Part shown: positions 28,812 through 41,412 of the stretch, piece after piece
Layout: each line of letters begins with the position of its first letter
Position numbering within the stretch: the stretch's first letter is position 1
Assembly: GCA_903884655.1 (NCBI GenBank)
Contig: CAISFO010000029.1
Location: 1-64,000 of the forward strand
Reading direction: 5' to 3'
Length of the DNA stretch: 64,000 nucleotides
From: an uncultured Holophagaceae bacterium
GTDB lineage: Bacteria; Acidobacteriota; Holophagae; Holophagales; Holophagaceae
Made by a program: the position numbers and the translations under genes
The notes under the pieces: generated by a model
Databases searched by the model: none
What the model was told of the DNA's origin: nothing
Seen by the model: the letters and a program-made list of their open reading frames with translations, nothing else

Positions 28812-30574
28812 CCCCGGTCCTCGGTGAGGATGTGACCTTTCACCAGCTCCAGGGCCAGGAAGCTCACCAGCCGGCCGAAGTCCAGCTTGCCGGCCTTGAC
28901 CTCCTCCTGGAGATCCCAGGCCTTTTTCAGCAGGTCGGCGTGGACCCCGGCATGGTCCGCCAGGCCGGGGTAGTGGACCAGCCGCAGCTCGGCCTCTTCG
29001 TCGTGGAAATGCTGGGCGGTGTGGGCCACCAGGGTTTCCAGGCGAAGGGACACTTCCGTGAGGGGGCGCTCCTGGGTCAGGGTGGACATGAGGGCGCTGG
29101 CCATGCGGAACAGCTGCTGGTGCTGCGTGTCGATGAGGTGATTGCCGCTGGCGTAGATATCTTCCCAGATCATCTCCAGGAGGGAGCCCCGGCTGGATGG
29201 CTCCAGGTTGGACGCCTCCGCGGGGGTGGCCACGACCACGCGGTTGCGGCCTTCGGCCTTGGCCCGGTAGAGGGCCTGGTCCGTCCGGTCGATCCATGCC
29301 TCGAGGCTCTCCCCGAGGGCGTATTCCGACACGCCCAGGCTCATGGTCACGTGGCCCACCCCGGGGAACTCCAGAGCCGCCATCGAGGTCCGCAGTTTTT
29401 CCGCGAGGCCCAGGGCCCCTTCGAGCCGCGTGGCAGGGGCCATCACCAGGAACTCCTCGCCGCCCCAGCGGACCAGGGAATCAGAGAGCCGCAGGTGTTC
29501 GCGGACGGCCTGGGCGGTGCCCGCCAGGACGGCGTCGCCGGCGCCATGGCCGTAGGTGTCGTTGACCCGCTTGAAGTGGTCGAGGTCGAACATGAGCAGG
29601 GAGAGGGGGTCCCGGCGCCGGTGGGCCAGGGCGATCTCGGGCACCACCGCCTCCTCGAAGCGACGCCGGTTCCAGGCGCCGGTCAGGCGGTCCGTGGAGG
29701 CGGCCTGCTCCAGCTGTTCCAGGGCCCGCTGCAGGCCATGGTTGGCCAGCTCCGCAGACCGCTTGGCCTCATCCAGGTCCCGCAGGCGTTCCGAAAGCTC
29801 CGCGTTGCGCTCCTGCACCATCCGCTCCAGGTGCTGGGACTGCTGCGCCGCCGCCGTCAGCTTGGCAGCCTGGGCGGCCTCCTTGCTCCGGCGCAGACCG
29901 CGCATGCGACGGAGCATGACCCAGCCCAGGGACATGGCCAGCACCAGCAGCGCGAGCTGCAGCACCACCAAGCTTGCCAAGCGGCTCTTCCAGCCCAGGG
30001 ACAAAGCCCCGAGGGAGAGGCAGCAGACCAGCAGGGCCAGGGCAGCGGCGGCCACTGCCCTGGCGCTGTCCAGGCCTTCCCGGTTAGCCCGCAGCCCGGC
30101 CAGGAGGGTGAGCACGGCCAGCAGGGGCGCCAGCAGGCTCAGCACCAGTTCGGATAGAAGGTGCAAGGGCTGCCAGGGCGACCAGGCGCCCAGAATGATC
30201 ACCAGGGCGCAGAGGAAGGTGAGGCGCCGGGAGACCACCAGGCGCCGGGCGCTTCGGGAGGAGGCCAGCAGGCCCGCCATGACGCGCTCCCACACGGCCA
30301 GGCTGAGGCCGGCCAGCGCCAGGGAGGTGGGGTGGATGTAGGGCATCAGGACCGCTGGAAGCAGGGCCGCCGCAATGTCGCTGAAGGTGATCCAGGTGGC
30401 GGCGACCACGAGCCCGAACAGGCCCGTCTTGCTGAGGATCCGGTCCCGGAGGGGGCCATAGGCCAGCATGGACAGGATGGCCAGGCCCACGAGGATGCCC
30501 GCCTGGAAGGACTGCAGGGCGAGGGGCAGGGCCGAAGACGCGGCCGGGATGGGCGGATTCATGGGTGCCAGCAT
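28751..30574 (-). CDS. Membrane-bound diguanylate cyclase (GGDEF) with C-terminal hemerythrin domain
   Basis: LDHFKRVNDTYGHGAGDAVL, RWGGEEFLVM; C-term LIDTQHQQLFRM...HTAQHFHDEEAELRLVHYPGLADHAGVH. Confidence 0.88.
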   Translation of the reverse strand: MLAPMNPPIPAASSALPLALQSFQAGILVGLAILSMLAYGPLRDRILSKTGLFGLVVAATWITFSDIAAALLPAVLMPYIHPTSLALAGLSLAVWERVMAGLLASSRSARRLVVSRRLTFLCALVIILGAWSPWQPLHLLSELVLSLLAPLLAVLTLLAGLRANREGLDSARAVAAAALALLVCCLSLGALSLGWKSRLASLVVLQLALLVLAMSLGWVMLRRMRGLRRSKEAAQAAKLTAAAQQSQHLERMVQERNAELSERLRDLDEAKRSAELANHGLQRALEQLEQAASTDRLTGAWNRRRFEEAVVPEIALAHRRRDPLSLLMFDLDHFKRVNDTYGHGAGDAVLAGTAQAVREHLRLSDSLVRWGGEEFLVMAPATRLEGALGLAEKLRTSMAALEFPGVGHVTMSLGVSEYALGESLEAWIDRTDQALYRAKAEGRNRVVVATPAEASNLEPSSRGSLLEMIWEDIYASGNHLIDTQHQQLFRMASALMSTLTQERPLTEVSLRLETLVAHTAQHFHDEEAELRLVHYPGLADHAGVHADLLKKAWDLQEEVKAGKLDFGRLVSFLALELVKGHILTEDRGYFSFVRPPERPRGTPGAEA

Positions 30575-30584
30575 GGCACTCCCC

Positions 30585-31043
30585 TCATCGACGCCGCTTG
30601 AAAAAAGCTTGGATTTGGGCCCGGCACTCCGGCTCCAGCAGGCCTCCCTGGAACTCGAAACGGTGGTTTAGGGCGGCCCCGTCCAGGGTGTCCAGCCAGC
30701 GGCTGACGCCCACCTTGGGGTCCGAGGCGCCGAAGACGACCCGGCCCACCCGGGCGTGGATGAGGGCCCCGAAGCACATGAGGCAGGGCTCCAGGGTCAC
30801 GTAGAGGGTGGCCCCGGCCATGCGGTAGTTCTTGGTCCAGGCGCCGGCGCTGCGCAGGGCCAGCACTTCCGCGTGGGCGGTGGGGTCGTTCAGCTTGATG
30901 GGGTGGTTGTGGCCCCGGCCCAGCAGGCAGCCCTCCGAAACCACCACCGCACCGATGGGAACCTCGTCCAGGCTGTCCGCCTTCTCGGCCTCTTCCAGGG
31001 CGAGCTTCATGAAGTAGATGTCATCGCCGGTCCACATGCACAT
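30585..31043 (-). CDS. tadA: tRNA-specific adenosine deaminase
   Basis: DPTAHAEVLALR and TLEPCLMCFGALIHARVGRVVFGASDPK cytidine/deoxycytidylate deaminase zinc motifs. Confidence 0.88.
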   Translation of the reverse strand: MCMWTGDDIYFMKLALEEAEKADSLDEVPIGAVVVSEGCLLGRGHNHPIKLNDPTAHAEVLALRSAGAWTKNYRMAGATLYVTLEPCLMCFGALIHARVGRVVFGASDPKVGVSRWLDTLDGAALNHRFEFQGGLLEPECRAQIQAFFKRRR

Positions 31044-31154
31044 AAGTGTGGCCGAAACAGCGATTCGTACATCTGATACAAAGGAGTAGTATGCCCGATT
31101 TTCCCTTGAATAAAAAGGCTGATCCTCGATTTTGCAAGTCGATACACTCAGTTT

Positions 31155-31215
31155 GGCCCTGAAGGGCCGAGTCATTCTCACGACCCCGCGAAGGCTCGGC
31201 TTTCGCGGGGTTTTT
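31155..31215 (+). promoter_or_regulatory. Putative carA leader attenuator: hairpin followed by intrinsic terminator
   Basis: GGCCC-TGAA-GGGCC hairpin (31155-31168), then CCCCGCGAA-loop-TTCGCGGGG-TTTTT terminator (31184-31215), 28 bp before the carA ATG (31243). Confidence 0.6.
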
Positions 31216-31242
31216 GCAAAGCCACCATGCCAAGGGAGGCCC

Positions 31243-32320
31243 ATGCGCGCGCACCTGATCCTGAAGGACGGGACCAACTTCCGGGGGCGGGCACCGTTGG
31301 GCTTCGGCGGCGGCGGCGGCGAGGCGGTGTTCACGACCGCCATGGCGGGCTACCAGGAGATCCTCACGGATCCCAGCTTCGCCGGCCAGATGGTCTGCAT
31401 GACCTTCCCCGAGCAGGGCATCTACGGCATCCACGCCGACCTGAACGAAGGCACCCGCCCCTGGGCCACGGGCCTGCTCTGCCGGCGCCTCACCTTCGCC
31501 CCGGACCACCACCGTTGCGAAGGCGACCTGCCTTCCTGGCTCAAGCGCCACCACATCCCCGTGATGACCGATCTGGACACCCGGGCCCTGACCCAGCACC
31601 TGCGGGACCAGGGCGCCCAGCCCTCCCTCATCTGGACCGAGCTGGACGGCAGTCTGGATGCCGGTGTGGCCAAGGCCAAGGCCCTGCCGGACATGACCGG
31701 CCAGGCCCTCTGCGGCGAGGTGAGCTGCAGGGACCGCTACGAGCTGAATCCCGGCGGCGCCTTCCGCATCGCGGTGCTGGACGGCGGCATCAAGCTGAGC
31801 ATCCTGAAGCAGCTGGTGGCCGCCGGATTGCACCTGGAGGTCTTCCCCTGGGACACACCTTCCACGGAACTGGCCCACAAGCGCTTCCACGGCCTCTTCC
31901 TCAGCAACGGTCCTGGCGATCCGGCGGCGCTGCCCGGCATGCAGGAAGAAGTCGAAGCCTGCCTCGGCCAGCTGCCCATCTTCGGCATCTGCCTGGGGCA
32001 TCAGCTGCTGGGTCAGGCCTTCGGGGCCCGTACCTTCAAGCTCAAGTTCGGTCACCGCGGCGCCAACCAGCCCGTGCACGACCTCATGACCGGCCGCATC
32101 GAGATCACCGCCCAGAACCATGGCTTCACCGTGGACGAGGCCAGCCTGCCCAAGGATGTGGTGGTGACCCATCGCCACCTCAGCGACGGGACGGTCGAAG
32201 GCCTGCGCCACACCAAGCTGCCGATCTTCTCGCTGCAGCACCATCCCGAAGCGAGCCCAGGACCCCACGACGCGCACCCGGCCTTCAACCGCTTCGTGGC
32301 GCTGCTCCAGGAGTTCCACC

Positions 32321-32328
<8 letters not shown>
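31243..32328 (+). CDS. carA: Carbamoyl-phosphate synthase small subunit
   Basis: [36 protein letters not shown] (GATase Cys), [10 protein letters not shown]. Start placed at ATG after GGGAGG. Confidence 0.95.
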
Positions 32329-35530
<3,202 letters not shown>

Positions 35531-35565
35531 ACCGGGCCAGTGCTTCCGGCCAGGAGGGGTGAAAA

Positions 35566-38500
35566 TTGCCATCGAAAGGGATCTCCACATCTCTTTCCAG
35601 GGCAGGGCGGCTACTATCTTGGGCGGGCCCGAGCCCCATCCAGAGGACGCCAGTGGCAGCCCCGTCACCAGGACATCGATGGCTGGACCGGCTGGGTCTT
35701 CTGAGCTGGTGGCCCTGGGCGATCCTGGTCGTGGGCCTGTCCTTGACCCTGCTGCGCTGGCAGATGCTGATCCGGGCCGACCGGGCCCACCTGGCCGCCC
35801 GGCACGCTCTCGAGGCTCATGCGATCGTGGACCGGCTCAACCGGCGCTTCGATGCCTTCACGTTTGTGCTGAAGGGAGCCTCCAGCTACGTGGCGCGGGT
35901 GTCCCGCCCCACGCGGTCCGAATGGCGCAGCTACGTGGAAGGCCTGGGCCTCTTCAAGTCCCATGAGTGTGTGCAGGCCATGAGCTTCGTGCCGTGGATC
36001 CCCCGGGCGGAGGTCGATGTGCACGTCCAGCAGATGAAGGCGGAAGGCTTTCCTGACTATGCCGTCCTCTCCGGTGGTTCCCTGCCGCCGGATCCGGAGG
36101 GCCTCAGCCCCATCACCCTGCTTGAGCCCATGAATGAGCGCAACCTGCGGGCCTTCGGCCGGGACATGTGGGAGGATCCCCTCCGGCGGGAGGCCATGGG
36201 CCAGGCCCGGGACACCGGGAACGTGGTCCTCTCCCGGAAGCTGACCCTGTACCAGGAAGCCAGCACCGACCCGCAGCCGGGCCTGGTCCTCTACGCCCCG
36301 GTCTACCGCTCCCAGGTTCCGCTCGACACGGTGGACCAGCGCCGGAGGGCCATGCTGGGCTGGACGACCCTGGTGCTGCGGATGGGGGACTTCCTGGAGT
36401 CGCTGCTCCACGAGGAAGCCGCCCGCATGGACATACACATCCGGGAGGGGGGCCCTTCGGATGGGGGGGCCGTGCTGTTCGATTCCGACGCGGCCGTTCA
36501 GGCCGCCCTGGGCCGACCGCCCCATGAGCGCGCCTTTGAGGTGGGAGGCCGCACCTGGACCCTCGAGCTCCGGTTGAACCCGAATCTCGTGCAGCTGTCG
36601 GATTCCCGGTTCCGGATGGAAGCCCTGGTTGGTGGGACCCTCATCACCCTCATCACCTGCCTGATAGCCATCCTCGTCACGGGTTCCGAGAAGCGGGCCC
36701 GGGACCTGGCCGAGGCCCGGGGGGAAGAGCTCCTGGCCACGGAATCCCAGTTCCGGGCCCTCTTCGAGAAGGCACCTTTCGGTATGGCCATCGTGAGCAG
36801 TGACAGTGGGCGATTCCAGGCTGCGAACCCCCGGCTGGGCGAGATCCTTGGATACACACCAGGGGAACTCCTGGAGCGCGATTTCCAGAGCCTCACCCAC
36901 CCTGACCATCTTGCCTCGGATCTGGGCTCTGTGCGGGAACTGGCTGGCGGGACCATTTCCGAGATCCACAAGGTGAAGCGCTATCTCCACAAGGATGGGC
37001 ACACCGTCTGGGCGCGCCTGAGGATGGTCAAGCTGCCGGGGTTGGAAGGGGAACCGCCCCGGCACCTTTCCATGGTGGAGGACATCACCGAGCGACGGCA
37101 GATGGAAGAGTCCCTGCGGCAGAGCGAGTCCCGGTTCCGGCTGCTGGCGGAGAATGCCCACGACCTCGTGTACTGGTACCGGTTCCTGCCAGAGCCGGGT
37201 TTCGAGTTCATCAGTCCCTCCTGCAAGGACCTCACCGGCTATTCCATGGAGGAGTTCTATCAGGACGGGAACCTCGCCATGAACATCCTCCATCCCGAGG
37301 ACCGGCTGTTCATCGAGGGGTTGTTGGCGAACCAGTCCTTCCCGGTCGAACCCATGCTGGTCAGGTGGATTCGCAAGGATGGCAGGCTGATCTGGATCGA
37401 GCAGACCTGCAGCTATCTGAAGGACCCCGAGGGACGGGTGACGGCCGTGCAGGCTGTGGCGCGGGATGTGACCGATCGGGTGCAAGCCGAGCAGGACCTT
37501 CTCGAGAGCGAAGCCCGCTTCCGCGGCGTGGTTGAGCAGAGCCCCGTCGCGATCTTCCTGCATGAAGGCGGGAACTTCACCTTCCTCAATCCGGCGGCCC
37601 TGCGGCTGTTCGGCACGGACCGGTCGGGGGATCTGCTGGGGACTCCGGTCCTGAGCCGGGTCCATCCTGAGGATCTGGAACTGGTCCGTCAGAGAATCGC
37701 CCAGGGGTTCGGGCAAGGCAGGCCCCATCCCATCCTGGAGCAGCGGCTCGTCGCCCTGGATGGAACCTGCGTGGAGGCGGAGGTCCAGTCGATCCCGGTG
37801 ACCTACTCGGGCCGGACGAACCTCATGGTTTTCGCCCAGGACATCGGCGAGCGGAAGCGGGCCATGGCGGCCTTGGCCCAGAGTGAATCGAACCTGGCCG
37901 ACGCCCAGAAGATCGGTCGCTTCGGAAGCTGGCGAGTGATCTACGGGGATGACCAGGAAGCCTGGTCCGTATCGGAGGGCCTCCGGGCGATCTATGGCTA
38001 CACACCGGACACGCAGATCACCATGGAGACGGGCCTGGAGATGATGCCTCCGGAGGATCGGGAGGCGGTCTGCGCCAGCTGGCAGGCCTCCATCAGGGGC
38101 TCGGGCCCCTGTGCCTGGGAGCACCGCATCCTGGTGGATGGCGACATCAGGTGGCTCTCCGTGCGGGTCAAGCACCTGTTCTCGGCGGAAGGCCGGCTGG
38201 TGGAGTCCTCTGGAATCATCCAGGACATCACGGAGAAGCGGGCCGCCGAGCAGGCCCTGCATGCCAACGAAGCCCGCCTGAGAATCCTCAGCGACCAGAT
38301 CCCGGACAGTTTCCTGTACCAGTTCTCCCTGGACCCGACGGGAACTCCTCGGTTCGGCTATGTCAGTGCCGGGGTGGAGCGGCTGTGCGGGGTGAAGGCC
38401 CAGGATGTGCTGCAGGATCCCAGTCAGCTGTTCGGCCAGATGGACCCGGCCATGCTCCCCGCCTATCAGGCCGCAGAAGCGGCCAGCGCCCGCAACCTCA

Positions 38501-39756
38501 CGTCGTTCACCTTCGAGTTCCGGAACCGCCGGGCGGATGGGGAATGGCGCTGGTTCCGCGTGCGCTCAGCCCCTCGGAAGACGCAGGACGGGGGCCTCTG
38601 CTGGGAAGGCATCGCCACGGACATCACCCAGCAGAAGCTGGATCAGTTGCGGCTGGAGGAGAGCGAGGCCCGGTTCCGGAGCGTGGTGGAACAGGCCAGC
38701 GACGCCATCTATTTGAATGACGAGGAGGGTCACATCATTCTCTGCAACCGTGCGGCCTGCACTAGCACGGGCTTCACCATGGAGGAGATGCTCCAGCTGC
38801 GCATCATGGACCTCGACGCCGAGTTCGTGGACCCGAAGAACCGCCAGACCGTCCGGCACCTGCGGCCTTTCGAGCGGGCCACTATCCTGGCCCGGCACAA
38901 GCGCAAGGATGGAACCACCTTCCCGGTGGAGATCCACTTGAGCTTGTTCAGGGAGGAGGAGCCCCGGCAGATCCTGGCGGTGGTGCGTGACCTCACCGAG
39001 CGAGGCCAGGTCCTGGAGGCTGAACTCCGCGCCCGCAAGGCGGAGAGCCTCGTCCTCATGGCCGGTGGCATCGCCCACGACTTCAACAACCTCTTCCAGG
39101 CGATCCAGGGCAACCTCGAGATCGCCAGCATGCGGGCCAAGGGGAATGGCCCCTTCACCCAGCCCCTGAACCAGGCCCTGGTCGCCCTGAACCGGGCCGT
39201 CAGTCTCTCCTGGAAGATGCTCGACTTCTCGGGTCATGGCCTCATGCAGATGCTCCCCATGAACCTGGAGGCCTGGCTGCCCGCCTACGTGGACACCCTG
39301 CGCCTGGAATTCCCGCCGACCTTCGCGCTGGAGGCGGTCTGTGAGCCCGTGCCTCCGGTCCTGGCCGATCGCTCCAAGCTGGAGCAGGTGCTGAAGGCGC
39401 TCCTGGACAATGCCCAGGAGGCGGCCCAAGCCCCCACCAGCCGGGTCCGACTGCGGCTGTATGTGGACTTCAGGGCGGACTGGCCGGGGCCGGATTCCCC
39501 GGGCACCTGGCCCCTGCAGCGGCCCGAGCTGCCCGCCACCGTCTGCCTGGAGCTGGCTGATGATGGTCCTGGCGTACCCTCGGAAAAGCTGGACCTGGTC
39601 TGCGATCCCTTCTACACCACGCGACAGCCGGGCCGGGGCCTGGGTCTGGCAGCGGCGGTGGGCATCCTCAGTGCCCACCGGGCGGGCTTCCACCTCTTCA
39701 ACGGGGAGGATGGCGGCCTGGTCCTGCGCATGCACTTCCCGCCAGGCCACGCCTGA
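35566..39756 (+). CDS. CHASE-domain, multi-PAS sensor histidine kinase
   Basis: N-terminal TM and CHASE-like segment (VQAMSFVPWIPRAEVD), multiple PAS/PAC repeats, GGIAHDFNNLFQAIQGN H-box, GRGLGLAAAVG. Confidence 0.88.
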   Translation: MPSKGISTSLSRAGRLLSWAGPSPIQRTPVAAPSPGHRWLDRLGLLSWWPWAILVVGLSLTLLRWQMLIRADRAHLAARHALEAHAIVDRLNRRFDAFTFVLKGASSYVARVSRPTRSEWRSYVEGLGLFKSHECVQAMSFVPWIPRAEVDVHVQQMKAEGFPDYAVLSGGSLPPDPEGLSPITLLEPMNERNLRAFGRDMWEDPLRREAMGQARDTGNVVLSRKLTLYQEASTDPQPGLVLYAPVYRSQVPLDTVDQRRRAMLGWTTLVLRMGDFLESLLHEEAARMDIHIREGGPSDGGAVLFDSDAAVQAALGRPPHERAFEVGGRTWTLELRLNPNLVQLSDSRFRMEALVGGTLITLITCLIAILVTGSEKRARDLAEARGEELLATESQFRALFEKAPFGMAIVSSDSGRFQAANPRLGEILGYTPGELLERDFQSLTHPDHLASDLGSVRELAGGTISEIHKVKRYLHKDGHTVWARLRMVKLPGLEGEPPRHLSMVEDITERRQMEESLRQSESRFRLLAENAHDLVYWYRFLPEPGFEFISPSCKDLTGYSMEEFYQDGNLAMNILHPEDRLFIEGLLANQSFPVEPMLVRWIRKDGRLIWIEQTCSYLKDPEGRVTAVQAVARDVTDRVQAEQDLLESEARFRGVVEQSPVAIFLHEGGNFTFLNPAALRLFGTDRSGDLLGTPVLSRVHPEDLELVRQRIAQGFGQGRPHPILEQRLVALDGTCVEAEVQSIPVTYSGRTNLMVFAQDIGERKRAMAALAQSESNLADAQKIGRFGSWRVIYGDDQEAWSVSEGLRAIYGYTPDTQITMETGLEMMPPEDREAVCASWQASIRGSGPCAWEHRILVDGDIRWLSVRVKHLFSAEGRLVESSGIIQDITEKRAAEQALHANEARLRILSDQIPDSFLYQFSLDPTGTPRFGYVSAGVERLCGVKAQDVLQDPSQLFGQMDPAMLPAYQAAEAASARNLTSFTFEFRNRRADGEWRWFRVRSAPRKTQDGGLCWEGIATDITQQKLDQLRLEESEARFRSVVEQASDAIYLNDEEGHIILCNRAACTSTGFTMEEMLQLRIMDLDAEFVDPKNRQTVRHLRPFERATILARHKRKDGTTFPVEIHLSLFREEEPRQILAVVRDLTERGQVLEAELRARKAESLVLMAGGIAHDFNNLFQAIQGNLEIASMRAKGNGPFTQPLNQALVALNRAVSLSWKMLDFSGHGLMQMLPMNLEAWLPAYVDTLRLEFPPTFALEAVCEPVPPVLADRSKLEQVLKALLDNAQEAAQAPTSRVRLRLYVDFRADWPGPDSPGTWPLQRPELPATVCLELADDGPGVPSEKLDLVCDPFYTTRQPGRGLGLAAAVGILSAHRAGFHLFNGEDGGLVLRMHFPPGHA

Positions 39757-39806
39757 ACCAGTCGTCACACAACGTTTGCGCCGCTCATCCTACAGCTGGA
39801 GGTTGC

Positions 39807-40217
39807 ATGCACCGTGTCCTGCCTGAGGCCATCACATCCTTCCTCGAATCCGGCCCTTTCGCCGTGGTGGGCGCCAGCACGGACCGTTCGAAGTACGGCA
39901 ACAAGGTGCTGCGCTGCTACCAGCAGCACGGGAAAGAGGTCTATCCCATCCATCCAAAGGCGGCGGAAGTGGAGGGACAGAAAGCCCATGCTGCTCTCGC
40001 CGACCTGCCGGTGAAGGTGAAAGCCATCTCGGTGATCACGCCGCCCGCGGTCACGGAAAGGGTGGTGCGCGAGGCGGCTGCGGCTGGCGTGCAGCACATC
40101 TGGATGCAGCCCGGGGCCGAAAGTGACGAGGCCATCCGCACGGCCGAGGCCCTTGGCATGTCGGTCATCGCGGGGGGTCCCTGTCTGCTGGTGGTGCTGG
40201 GCTACCGCGAGGCCTGA
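39807..40217 (+). CDS. CoA-binding protein (YccU-like)
   Basis: FAVVGASTDRSKYGNKVLRCYQQHGKEVYPIHPK; ISVITPP; WMQPGAES. Confidence 0.85.
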   Translation: MHRVLPEAITSFLESGPFAVVGASTDRSKYGNKVLRCYQQHGKEVYPIHPKAAEVEGQKAHAALADLPVKVKAISVITPPAVTERVVREAAAAGVQHIWMQPGAESDEAIRTAEALGMSVIAGGPCLLVVLGYREA

Positions 40218-40276
40218 GTCAGCTGCACAGGATCCAAAGTCGTTGCCGATGGAATTCGCGCGGCGAACTCAGTCCA

Positions 40277-40468
40277 CTAGGCGAGACCGAGGCTCCGCCG
40301 GACTTCCAGCCGATGCTCCTCATGGGCCTGGATCACCTTCGGCACCTCGTTCCGCCACAGCTTGGAAAAATCGGCGAAGGAGATGGTCGGCTTCGCTTCG
40401 GCGCCAAGCGTCGAGCGATCGGTTGAGTCCTGCGAGAACATCTCGCGGGTACCAGGCTTGGGGGTCAT
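40277..40468 (-). CDS. Small ORF (63 aa) overlapping the 3' end of the zeta-toxin-like gene in another frame
   Basis: ATG preceded by GAGGAAT; high GC3 codons (MTPKPGTREMFSQDSTDRSTLGAEAKPTISFADFSKLWRNEVPKVIQAHEEHRLEVRRSLGLA), in contrast to the overlapping toxin frame. Confidence 0.5.
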   Translation of the reverse strand: MTPKPGTREMFSQDSTDRSTLGAEAKPTISFADFSKLWRNEVPKVIQAHEEHRLEVRRSLGLA

Positions 40469-41291
40469 GGGTGGGATTCCTCAGGAGAGAAAGGTAAGCG
40501 GTTTGGAGCTGATAGGCAACCACTGATTCATCAGGTTTTTTCCTCGCGTTCACACTCTCCAGGGCCTCGGCGCCCTCGGTCATGCGGCCGGACCCCTCCT
40601 CGTCCACCTGGACGTGGTAGAGCTGCAGGCTGCGGCCCACCCGGGGGCCCAGGCCCAGGAAGGTGAAGGGGGCCCAGGCGTGGGCCCGGGCCATGCGGTC
40701 CAGGGGCACATAGCGACCCTCCCGTTCGGAGCGGGCCAGCATGGCTTTCAGGGAGTCCTGGGGATCCCGGTCCGTGTAGGCCAGGTGGATCTCGCTGCAG
40801 CCCGCCCGCTGGATGCGGCCCAGCAGGAAGGCCACGCCCTGGGGTTCGGTGTGGGGTGCGTCGAAGACGGCCCCGAAGGCGGGCCCCAGGGCCAGGGCGC
40901 CGGTGGTCTTGCCCGTGGCCTGGCCACCCATGAAGATGATCACGGGCTCGCGGCGGGCATAGGCCAGGGCCCGGTCCCGCAGGCGCTTGCCCAGGGCGTT
41001 CAGGTGCACCGCGGCGCGGCCCTCCGGATCTTCCAGAGCCTCGTAGCCCTGGGTGGGGTTGCGCCGCAGGCTGGGCAGGAGGGTGGCCAGGATGTCGCCA
41101 TTGACGAGCTGGCCATCCAGGGTGCCTTCCAGGTTGGCATAGTCCTCCAGGGCCCGGTCCGCATGCCGGGCGAGACCGGCGGCCTCCCGCTCCAGGGCCT
41201 CCCGCAGGTGGATGCGCTCGGCTTCCGCCAGCTCCCAGTAGGAGCGGCGCTCGTGCCAGGCCACGTGCATCCAGGAGGGGGCGGAGGTCAT
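40320..41291 (-). CDS. Zeta-toxin-like P-loop kinase
   Basis: REPVIIFMGGQATGKTTGALAL Walker A typical of zeta toxin/UDP-GlcNAc kinase-like proteins; C-terminus may be frameshifted. Confidence 0.65.
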   Translation of the reverse strand: MTSAPSWMHVAWHERRSYWELAEAERIHLREALEREAAGLARHADRALEDYANLEGTLDGQLVNGDILATLLPSLRRNPTQGYEALEDPEGRAAVHLNALGKRLRDRALAYARREPVIIFMGGQATGKTTGALALGPAFGAVFDAPHTEPQGVAFLLGRIQRAGCSEIHLAYTDRDPQDSLKAMLARSEREGRYVPLDRMARAHAWAPFTFLGLGPRVGRSLQLYHVQVDEEGSGRMTEGAEALESVNARKKPDESVVAYQLQTAYLSLLRNPTHDPQAWYPRDVLAGLNRSLDAWRRSEADHLLRRFFQAVAERGAEGDPGP

Positions 41292-41412
41292 CGGGACACA
41301 GTACCCGATCCCGAAGGCCGGTGCCGGGCCTGCGAGCCAGGCATGCGCTAGGAACCAGGGCGAGGGAAAGGTTAGACTCAAGGTTCGCCTTGTAACGAAC
41401 CCCTCCCCATGG

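Noticed and set aside
27611-30157. 848-aa plus-strand ORF spanning the DUF2891 and GGDEF genes
   Set aside because: Reads through tRNA-Ser and two real genes on different strands/frames; Pro/Gly/Arg/His low-complexity translation.
35665-38262. 865-aa minus-strand ORF opposite the multi-PAS kinase
   Set aside because: Antisense GC artefact without domain-like sequence.
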